NCBI GenBank assembly: GCA_949126835.1
Contig: OX421497.1
Location: forward strand, 14,637,679 to 14,701,678
Length of the DNA: 64,000 bases
From: Anisus vortex
Lineage: Eukaryota > Mollusca > Gastropoda > Planorbidae
Direction of reading: 5' to 3'
Positions 60,301 through 64,000 of this stretch are shown here, in pieces (position 1 is the stretch's first letter; each line of letters begins with the position of its first letter). Under the pieces are notes generated by a model. That model did no database searches and was not told the DNA's origin. It saw only the letters and a program-made list of their open reading frames with translations. The position numbers were made by a program, and so were the translations under genes.

Positions 60301-61817
60301 TATAAATTTTACCGACGTTCTTTCCAGATTATTACGTCCACTAGCCCCAAAACCCCTGCAGAGCGACAGGGATCGGTAGGCGGCAGGGATAGAACCCGCG
60401 ACGTGTCGGCTGACAATCCGATGAACTAATCTAAGTCCAGCCGTGGATATAAAATCTTTCCTTTTAAGGATAGGGGCGTTTTTAAATAAGGAAATACAAA
60501 ATATAATTGTCAAACTCTCAATGGGTGATATACATTTAGAATTATCTAAATAGTATTTATGATGAAACTGGAATAATGTGTTTAGAAATAACAATTATGA
60601 AGAAATTAATTAAGACTCAATCAAAGACAAATTCAAACCTGTTGTTACAAATATAGATTCCCCGGGTCCTTGTCTTTCTGTATAAAACAGCTCTGCTGGA
60701 ATGTTAACGTAAATAGAAAATGTATAATGTGTATAAGGTTCTAGTTCTTTGACTGTAATTTGGCTGGTGTTGACGTACACAATTTTCTTGTTTCCATATT
60801 GAACTTTAAATCGAATTGAACCTTTATTAGGAGATTTATATGACCAGGACAAGGTGACGCTAGTTGTGTTGACATTTCTGACCTCTATATCTGATATTTC
60901 AAGTTGCTGAACTGAAGAAAAAAAGTGTTTAATAATGTAAAAAAAAAAATCTCATTAGGTATTTAAATGCTGAAAACATTTGCAATTTTGTTACTTTAAA
61001 CAAAATTCATTTTCAAGCAATTTATTATCAAACAGATTAATTGATGGATCGAGAAAGTTTAAAAATTAAATGATATTATTATGATTTAGTAGACAGCTAC
61101 GATTAATGAACATGACTTTAAATACTGAAAATATTTTGCATGCTTGTAACCAGAATTTACATTTTAATTACCTTTAGACCTTGATTTAAAATATTTTCAC
61201 ACGGTTTTTATTACTGGCTAAGAGAGACAACCAAAATTTAAAAAAAGTAACTGAATCTTAAACTAAAACTAACTAGTATGTTTTATTTTATCCCATTATT
61301 TCACAATATATTTTTTGCATTTCGTTTCTATAAGATAGTTTATATTCTTTACGTAACGATCAGGCTTGGATATAAATTAATTTAATAAGTCAGAAAATCC
61401 AACAACTAATCAACATTAAAATCCTAGATAGACACCAAGACCATGTAATTGAACATACAGCACATAACCGTAGGCCGCAAAAAAATAATATCCATATATT
61501 TTGTTTTTAGTTTAAAAGTATGTTTCATATTAAACTTTATTTCCGACAATTTATATAAGATATTATCTTGTATAAATTTGCGTATTATTATTATTATAAA
61601 ATATAAACAAGTAAATGTCTATGCAAATTTAAAAAAACTGAAATGTGTATTTTTAGCTTACGTGATGAACATTCTTTGTTATCATTCCAGTAATTGGTTA
61701 AGTAGCAAATACAACGTGATTCTAGCTCGTTGTCATGATGACAGTCCCAAGTTTTTCCAGATTCACAGTCGCCATACTTTCCTCCACATAGTTCACCGTA
61801 TGTTCTGGATATTTTAT
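33286..61817 (-). CDS. Multi-exon type I membrane receptor, EGF-FN3 ectodomain (3' part of gene)
   Basis: Thirteen exons, all on the minus strand with GT-AG borders, join in one frame. In order from 5': EGF-like (61662-61817), FN3 (60639-60911), EGF (59542-59694), FN3 (54989-55261), EGF (51358-51510), FN3 (49994-50266), EGF (47925-48071), FN3 (46443-46715), EGF (45504-45647), FN3 (44261-44533), linker (39626-39655), transmembrane (39150-39240), cytoplasmic (38928-38998), last coding exon with TAA (33286-33377). That totals 2402 nt, about 800 residues. All ectodomain exons are phase 1-1. The N-terminus and signal peptide lie beyond the window. The layout predicts a cell-surface protein with an extracellular binding region, one membrane helix and a short tyrosine-bearing tail of about 55 residues, without a kinase or phosphatase domain. 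Function is unknown; adhesion or recognition is only a guess. Extra exons in the 5.5-kb last intron cannot be excluded. Confidence 0.75.
35561..36173. repeat. 11-bp minisatellite, about 56 copies
   Basis: Unit CTACACCACAC, nearly perfect for 613 bp, with a few T and A variants at the right end (36108-36130). The plus strand is C/A-rich and the minus strand, which is the sense strand of the receptor gene, is G/T-rich. All reading frames stay open through it because the unit contains no stop codon; these are not genes. Confidence 0.97.
37285..37470 (+). pseudogene. LINE reverse transcriptase scrap (RTE-like)
   Basis: The plus frame reads LPILSNILLERIMKDAMDDH near 37300-37365, resembling the 'SP.LFN..LERIM..AL.DH' segment of RTE-type reverse transcriptases. 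After two stops, SVPTFVDDLSG near 37400 resembles the 'RFADDI.G' catalytic segment. Heavily decayed, inside an intron of the receptor gene. Confidence 0.5.
37527..37652. repeat. 23-bp tandem repeat, about 5.5 copies
   Basis: Unit ATGCAGATAGTATCACTACT plus AAA, essentially perfect. Confidence 0.93.
37945..38250. repeat. Dispersed-repeat fragment, SINE or LINE 3'-like
   Basis: Contains TTTATATAGTG...GCGCTCTTTGCGCTC and, further on, GGCAAGCTGTTCCATA followed by TCCAAGGTAC. Wording like this is common in widespread animal SINE and LINE 3' regions. No boundaries could be fixed. Confidence 0.3.
38928..38998 (-). CDS. Cytoplasmic juxtamembrane exon
   Basis: 71 nt, acceptor TTTGCGTTGTAG, donor GTAAATATT. 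It enters in phase 2 (completing Arg with the transmembrane exon) and leaves in phase 1. It encodes KTNSEVKMYNLTKANQRD then DGFYS, a polar, basic stretch as expected just inside the membrane. The tyrosine near its end pairs with the next exon to give YSEI. Phase agreement with both neighbours is the main support. Confidence 0.6.
39150..39240 (-). CDS. Transmembrane exon
   Basis: 91 nt, acceptor CTTCTCATCTTAG, donor GTTACA. It encodes 29 full codons: LGLILLIVSASLLLMAIA, then TIVVLSCKLIK. About 24 uninterrupted hydrophobic residues are followed by basic residues, a textbook single-pass helix with a stop-transfer end and type I topology. It enters in phase 1, matching the linker exon, and leaves in phase 2, matching 38928-38998. 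Neighbouring frames have no comparable hydrophobic stretch. Confidence 0.72.
39626..39655 (-). CDS. Ten-residue extracellular linker exon
   Basis: 30 nt, acceptor ATGTTTCTTTGTAG, donor GTAATAG, phase 1-1. It encodes TESLDVKAT flanked by split codons, giving Ala from the last FN3 exon and Asp into the membrane helix. Short and therefore less certain than the domain exons; it could also be skipped without breaking the frame. Confidence 0.5.
40761..41437. repeat. 26-bp satellite, 26 copies
   Basis: Unit CATGTCTATTAGTTTGACAA plus ATATTT. All copies after the first (which has GCC for GTC) look identical by eye across 677 bp. It lies in the intron between the last FN3 exon and the linker exon. Confidence 0.97.
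41832..43860 (-). mobile_element. hAT transposon with decayed transposase (GTF2IRD2/ZBED-like family)
   Basis: 2029 bp with perfect 16-bp inverted ends, CAGGGGTCTCCAAACT, and an exact 8-bp TSD, TTGTACAG (41824-41831, 43861-43868). GC-rich subterminal text (GGGCCGCATGCGGCCCGC) is typical of this group. The minus strand carries broken transposase pieces in the correct order. It is inserted in an intron of the receptor gene, in the same orientation as the gene. Confidence 0.92.
41999..43715 (-). pseudogene. hAT transposase, fragmented
   Basis: From 5': 43422-43715 encodes a BED-like start (VIKEYNLRRHNQSKHQEKY, then VAYVLAKSGKPSTDGE); 42773-42979 a middle part (LHSIIHQQALCGK); 42259-42540 a part near NNLTHFQQFKVFM; 41999-42241 the dimerisation end (FGTTYLCEQTFSRMKYVK, then LRTNLSDDNLRSM). 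This is the family whose domesticated relatives include GTF2IRD2 and the ZBED5/SCAND3-type proteins. Stops and frameshifts separate the pieces, so no active transposase is expected. Confidence 0.82.
44261..44533 (-). CDS. FN3 exon a (most 3')
   Basis: 273 nt, acceptor TTGTTTCAG, donor GTACTT, phase 1-1, 91 residues. FN3 hallmarks: SVTLSW (strand B Trp), ARFKVTYG (strand C) and ITIEDITPNTWYTFTI (the E-F 'L/I.P.T.Y' signature). An NTS glycosylation sequon precedes strand E. It differs from exon b at about 12 residues and shares its unusual Cys after SWS. It is the membrane-proximal domain, followed by the linker exon. Confidence 0.85.
45504..45647 (-). CDS. EGF-like exon a
   Basis: 144 nt, acceptor GACTTGCTAG, donor GTAAGT, phase 1-1, 48 residues. 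Six cysteines in the EGF/EB-like order C..C..C..C-X-C..C, from HGELCDRSTSFC through WLCLCDQTQYWNDNKEC. It lacks the PDNEL motif shared by the other four EGF exons, so it is the most divergent one. Confidence 0.82.
45838..46125. repeat. Dispersed repeat with 42-bp units and a tRNA-like B box
   Basis: Starts TCTATTTATATATAAAGTAG (about 45828-45848), a word repeated at 47188-47210 and 47233-47260. A 42-bp unit beginning ACATGTTCAGTGCTATAGG follows, about 2.5 copies at 45878-45981. GGTTCGACTCTCC at 46089-46101 resembles a pol III B box. It could be a Helitron-type or SINE-type element; the class is not settled. Confidence 0.4.
46443..46715 (-). CDS. FN3 exon b
   Basis: 273 nt, acceptor GTTTGTTTCAG, donor GTAAGT (the strongest donor of the FN3 set), phase 1-1, 91 residues. 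Motifs SVTLSWSCEF, ARFKVTYGNEQ and ITIEDITPNTWYTFTI, with an NAS sequon. It is the closest relative of exon a, including the Cys after SWS that exons c-e lack. Confidence 0.86.
46940..47270. repeat. Possible Helitron-like or dispersed-repeat fragments
   Basis: The text ATTGAACTGAAACTTGGCAC near 47010 and a duplicated TCTATTTATATATAAAGTAG word (47188, 47233) match the start of the repeat at 45828. Boundaries and class are uncertain. Confidence 0.3.
47925..48071 (-). CDS. EGF-like exon b
   Basis: 147 nt, acceptor AACGGATAG, donor GTAAGC, phase 1-1, 49 residues, no stop. It encodes SYGEICGCNVGSC, then ESGKTWDCYPDNELQSRCIC and YWSDNKKC. Seven cysteines, one more (ICGC) than the usual six of its sisters. 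Too short and Met-free for ordinary gene finding, but the splice sites and conservation are clear. Confidence 0.85.
48721..48950 (+). mobile_element. SINE-like composite element
   Basis: The head GGCACAGCGGCCGAGCGG resembles an A box, and the body CACCGGCCCTATGGATCAAG matches the SINE at 50725-50930. GAGGGTTCGATC then follows. The ends TGGGGCAC and GTGCCCCA are inverted. It looks like a rearranged relative of the 32411-32676 SINE. It lies in the intron between FN3-c and EGF-b. Confidence 0.5.
49030..49785. repeat. 17-bp minisatellite with higher-order pattern, about 44 copies
   Basis: Unit TTGAGGATAGTTGATAG with variants GAGAATAG and TAGAGGATAG. Variants alternate in blocks of two or three units (51 bp). 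The minus-strand frame through it stays open because unit and block lengths keep stops out; it is intronic and not a coding exon. Confidence 0.95.
49994..50266 (-). CDS. FN3 exon c
   Basis: 273 nt, acceptor CATATTTTACAG, donor GTATGT, phase 1-1, 91 residues. Motifs SVTLSWYHYS, VRFKVEYGYNK and ITVKNLTPNTNLNIFI, with NTS and NVT sequons. The strand F aromatic is changed (LNIF where sisters have YTF or YEF), the only FN3 here without the usual Tyr. Confidence 0.85.
50270..50425. repeat. 38-bp tandem repeat in the intron upstream of FN3-c
   Basis: About four degenerate copies of AAAATATGAAGTATTGAACA plus ATGTTGTGACAACTTGT. The same motif is single-copy at the equivalent place next to FN3-d (about 55262-55310). 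Confidence 0.8.
50725..50930 (+). mobile_element. 5'-truncated SINE
   Basis: Plus-strand copy of the SINE at 32411-32676: it shares TGATGGGTACCTGACATTAG, TTGGGGTAAAGTAAAGG and the terminus GATCAATTTGGTCCGACGGG. The tRNA head is missing. A T-rich tail follows at 50924-50937. Confidence 0.8.
51358..51510 (-). CDS. EGF-like exon c
   Basis: 153 nt, acceptor CCGAATAG, donor GTAAGC, phase 1-1, 51 residues. It encodes RTYGELCGGNSSC, then TWGCYPDNELEDRCIC and a final DEC: six cysteines in EGF order. A long antisense frame over it (51325-51510) is a shadow. Confidence 0.87.
51913..52098 (+). pseudogene. LINE C-terminal fragment
   Basis: A 61-codon frame with RRRGRPMGTWRRTMDEEA, then AQDREAWRNFVAALCSTGSD and a stop, the conserved C-terminal tail of many RTE-like or related LINEs ('GRP..TWRR', 'QDR..WR..V.ALC'). 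The intron equivalent at 60040-60170 lacks it, so it is an insertion into a duplicated intron. Confidence 0.78.
52417..53238. mobile_element. Nonautonomous hAT element, TAGAGACCGAC family
   Basis: 822 bp with termini TAGAGACCGACCGAAAT and ATTTCAGTCGGTCTCTA and an exact 8-bp TSD, GATCAGTG (52409-52416, 53239-53246). Both ends carry repeated TTCGGCCGAAAC motifs. No transposase frame. Confidence 0.87.
53330..53610. repeat. Diverged fragment of the 52417-53238 family
   Basis: Shares TAACATCTGC, GTTGTCTGTGCT and the AAGCGATATTTAGGATTTGA region with 52670-52740, but has lost its terminal repeats. Confidence 0.5.
53611..54988 (-). other. Intron sequence, no feature
   Basis: AT-rich sequence between the hAT fragments and FN3-d. 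No exon, RNA gene or repeat unit identified. Confidence 0.5.
54989..55261 (-). CDS. FN3 exon d
   Basis: 273 nt, acceptor ATATTTCTATAG, donor GTTCGA (weak), phase 1-1, 91 residues. Motifs SVTLAWSYRSPNKRSVRF, KVDYGYNETLYTNTSQIT and ELTPSTGYEFYI. Sequons NET and NTS. Closest to FN3-e. Confidence 0.85.
55369..59170. repeat. 38-bp satellite, about 100 copies
   Basis: Unit ATTCATTGTCAAGTCATGTA plus TTATTAAACAGATATTAG. The 3.8-kb array is very homogeneous, with recurrent variants (GCATTATT for GTATTATT; CATATATT for CAGATATT) spread in clusters. It lies in the intron between EGF-d and FN3-d. The last unit runs into ATTAATTGATTTATCGAGA, which is unique intron sequence shared with sister introns. Confidence 0.98.
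59542..59694 (-). CDS. EGF-like exon d
   Basis: 153 nt, acceptor GCTGAATAG, donor GTAAGC, phase 1-1, 51 residues without a stop. It encodes RTYGELCGWNISC, then WFCFPDNELRYRCIC and DNQKC: six cysteines in EGF order plus an NIS sequon. It contains no Met, so simple frame searches miss it. Confidence 0.85.
60330..60440 (-). mobile_element. tRNA-derived SINE fragment
   Basis: The minus strand reads TTAGTTCATCGGATTGTC, then GTCGCGGGTTCTATCCCTGC, where GGTTCTATCCC resembles a B box. Likely a SINE head or processed tRNA-like copy in the intron between FN3-e and EGF-d. No clear A box or ends. Confidence 0.4.
60639..60911 (-). CDS. FN3 exon e (most 5')
   Basis: 273 nt, acceptor TTTTTTTCTTCAG, donor GTTTGA (weak), phase 1-1, 91 residues. 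Motifs SVTLSWSYKSPNKGSIRF, KVQYGNKKIVYVNTSQIT and ELEPYTHYTFSIYVNIP. The NTS sequon is conserved. Confidence 0.86.
61662..61817 (-). CDS. EGF-like exon e (most 5' visible)
   Basis: 156 nt, acceptor GCTGAATAG, donor GTAAGC, phase 1-1, 52 residues. It encodes RTYGELCGGKYGDC, then TWDCHHDNELESRCIC and WNDNKEC, six cysteines. It enters in phase 1, so at least one more exon lies upstream, outside or near the window edge. Confidence 0.85.
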
Positions 61818-61864
61818 CTATTCAGCATTTGTTATAAAAGTAAAACGTTATCAGCAATTTTTCT

Positions 61865-62753
61865 AAGGGTAGGGACGGCAGTGAAATTGATCTAAATGTC
61901 AGAAAATTCAATTTTTAAGCTTTTTCCTAAGTTGTATACTTTAACTATTCCTGGATCTGAAACATTTAGTTCGGAAATTTTAGTAACATTATTTAAATGT
62001 AAAAATTGCATTTGTAATAGGTATGCATCATAATTTTATTTTATTTTTTTTTAAACATATTTACACTACAGTAATATAAAAAATGAGCTTAATTATATAT
62101 TAATATACTTCAATTTAAAGGTTAACATCTTGTCTTTGTGGGGGAAAAATCTTACAACAAACCATTAAGAAATAGATGAGAAAATTGCATTTTTCAATTT
62201 TACTCCCAAATTTTTTATTTCCCTAAAATTGTCAGTTTTTTGCAAAATACAACTTTTTTTTCTTCTTTTTGTATTAACTTCCTTATGTATCAACCAATCT
62301 TTATGAAATTTTTTACATACATTTATTACATGTTAGTAATTATAGTTACAGGATGAATTTTTGATACGAGTTATAGTTTTCCTTAAATTAAATTTTAATG
62401 TAAAAAAATTACAATTAATTTTTTTTTATGTGTCCTACTAAAAAATTCATATAAATTGTATTCATCAATTTAACCAAATTTCATCCACAAACTTTATAAA
62501 GATATAGCTTATAAATATTTCTGCCAAATTGCAATACATTATCTTGATAAATAATCAAGTTGATACATTTTTTATTGCGCGGTAAATCATTAACTTAAAA
62601 ATCCAAAATGGCCGCCATTTCCATCACAATCATCAGAAATTTTTTTTTTTAGGTATGCTTACTCGGACCTGCTTATACTATCTATATACCAAAAATGGTC
62701 ATGATGCGTGCAAACATAAAAAAAGAGCTCTCTACTGGCTCCCCTACCCTTAA
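61865..62753. mobile_element. AT-rich element with GGGTAGGG inverted ends
   Basis: Left end TAAGGGTAGGGACGGCAGT and right end ACTGGCTCCCCTACCCTTAA are imperfect inverted repeats. Sister introns (59740-59790, 51560-51600) are continuous across this point (CAGCAATT...TGCTAGTTTATATTTAA), so about 890 bp is an insertion. TSD unclear (TAA/TTAA); class not assigned. Confidence 0.55.
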
Positions 62754-62879
62754 GTCATGTTGCTAGTTGATATTTAAACAAAGTTAAATTTATTTGTGGA
62801 TAAAGTATATTACATGTGTAAGCATCCTTAGCTAATAAATTGAACAAACAATTGCTTTTTTTAAATGTTAATTTGAGCA

Positions 62880-62990
62880 ATTCAATGTTTGGCATGGAAG
62901 TAATTGGTTAGTAGGAATTAGAAACACTATTAACTTTACATACGATGTGGTTTTACTTTATATTATATAATAATAATATAGAAATTGTTA
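62880..62990 (-). repeat. Relic of a further duplicated module intron
   Basis: TTCAATGTTTGGCATGGAAG at 62880-62900 and the following AATTAGAAACAC match the sequence just upstream of EGF-c and EGF-d (51520-51550, 59695-59745). The EGF exon that should sit left of it is absent. This points to a partly deleted sixth module. Confidence 0.55.
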
Positions 62991-63415
62991 CTACCCAGTT
63001 TATGTTTTCTTAAAATATTTTTCGAATGTAAACAAACTTGGTTCGTTCCATGCAACAAAGTGCATTATCTTTTGCTTTTCCTGCAGGTCAATAATGGACA
63101 ATGTTCCACAGAAGTAAGCTCCTTTTGGACAGAGCCCAGCTCAACATTGCCGAACGAATCGTGTTTCCTTGGGTCTGCTTGATTGGTCTCACACCACTAT
63201 ACCAACGTCTAATTGTACAAATAATGGCCACTCAGGAGACATAGTTGTTACAAACAGTGGCGTATTTAGGCATGTTCCTCCACACATCCCCCATTTTTTA
63301 AAATTCTGTTCTTTTGGCAATTAGAATGGTGATGTTGTAGAAGCGCACAATGAACAATGTAATTACCACTGATGTTGCTTTATGTCCTGATAAACCAGTG
63401 TGAACGATTCATAGA

Positions 63416-63830
63416 CCTTGGGTCGGCAACCTTTTGATAATTGTGTGCCAATGAAGTATTTCTAATTCATTCAGCACGCAACAACCCTCAAGTCACCGTG
63501 CTGTAGCACACAATTTCTAATTCATTTGGCATGTCAACAACCTAAAAGTCACCATGCTGTAGCACACAATTTCTAATTCATTCAGCATGCCAACAACCTA
63601 AAAGTCATCGTGCTGTAGCACACAATTTCTAATTCATTCAGCATGCCAACAACCTAAAAGTCATCGTGCTGTAGCACCCAATTTCTAATTCATTCAGCAT
63701 GCCAACAACCTAAAAGTCACCGTGCTGTAGCACACAATTTCTTGTAAAGAGACTTGAATTTCTTTTTGTGGGTCTTCCGAGTGCCGATGAAAATCGCTCT
63801 GTGTAATAACCTCTGTCGTAGACAGTTGAA
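63416..63830. repeat. MITE copy with internal 56-bp tandem expansion
   Basis: Begins GGGTCGGCAACCTTTTGATA like the MITE at 3127 and later shares AAAATCGCTCTG with it. In between, a 56-bp unit (GTAGCACACAATTTCTAATT plus CATTCAGCATGCCAACAACC plus 16 bases) is repeated about five times at 63450-63742. Confidence 0.75.
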
Positions 63831-64000
63831 TTGTTAATGTCAGATACAGACAGAGTGGGTTACTGGTTATCATTCATCATCAGCAACACTGTACACAGTC
63901 TAACACAGCAATGTCGGAAGGCAGAACGAGGCCCTGAGGGGCCCCCACATAAATTTGGGATCAGGCCCCCACAACCCTCAATAAGCCCCTGGTTACAGAG
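63831..64000. other. Window edge, no gene
   Basis: Ends in a GC-richer stretch (GAGGGGCCCCCACATAAATT and CAGGCCCCCACAACC), possibly the start of another transposon cut by the window end. Confidence 0.3.

Noticed and set aside
60127..60594. 155-codon and 119-codon minus-strand frames around 59810-60594
   Set aside because: They cross duplicated intron sequence, a CA repeat and a SINE fragment. The sister intron at 51.6-52.2 kb does not conserve the frame.

Overview
The window looks like nuclear DNA of an invertebrate animal, plausibly a gastropod mollusc. It is AT-rich, has spliced exons with GT-AG boundaries, tRNA-derived SINEs, CR1-like and RTE-like LINE debris, many hAT elements with 8-bp target-site duplications (TSDs), and very large tandem arrays. 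There are no bacterial operons, rRNA genes or convincing functional tRNA genes. The species assignment is inference.

Left part (1-32 kb) is mostly mobile DNA. At 1-3.3 kb a 70-bp minisatellite carries two inverted hAT-type elements, each with a perfect 8-bp TSD. At 3.7-21.7 kb lies a nested LTR-retrotransposon block. A minus-strand Ty3/gypsy-like element (LTRs 3719-4306 and 20438-21706) is interrupted by a younger plus-strand relative (LTRs 4536-5573 and 11590-12626), and its 5' LTR is interrupted by a solo LTR. Both elements have integrase upstream of reverse transcriptase, the domain order of the Gmr1 clade. Both are broken by stops and frameshifts. From 22 to 32 kb there are further hAT, pogo/Tigger-like and TA-flanked DNA elements, two LINE remnants and a SINE.

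Right part (33-62 kb) holds what I read as one multi-exon gene on the minus strand. From 5' (high coordinates) to 3' (low coordinates) it has five alternating EGF-like and fibronectin type III (FN3) exons, a 10-residue linker exon, a transmembrane exon, a juxtamembrane exon and a last coding exon with a tyrosine-containing tail and a stop codon. All splice phases interlock. The 13 visible exons sum to 2402 nt, about 800 residues. The 5' end (signal peptide, possibly more modules) lies beyond the window. The likely product is a single-pass type I membrane receptor or adhesion protein whose ectodomain grew by tandem duplication of an EGF-FN3 module. I do not recognise a named orthologue.

The introns of this gene hold a 100-copy 38-bp satellite that grew from an intron motif still single-copy in sister introns, as well as 11-, 17-, 23- and 26-bp arrays, a decayed hAT transposon, SINEs and LINE scraps. 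All exon and element boundaries were read by eye; transcripts and repeat-library searches would settle them.
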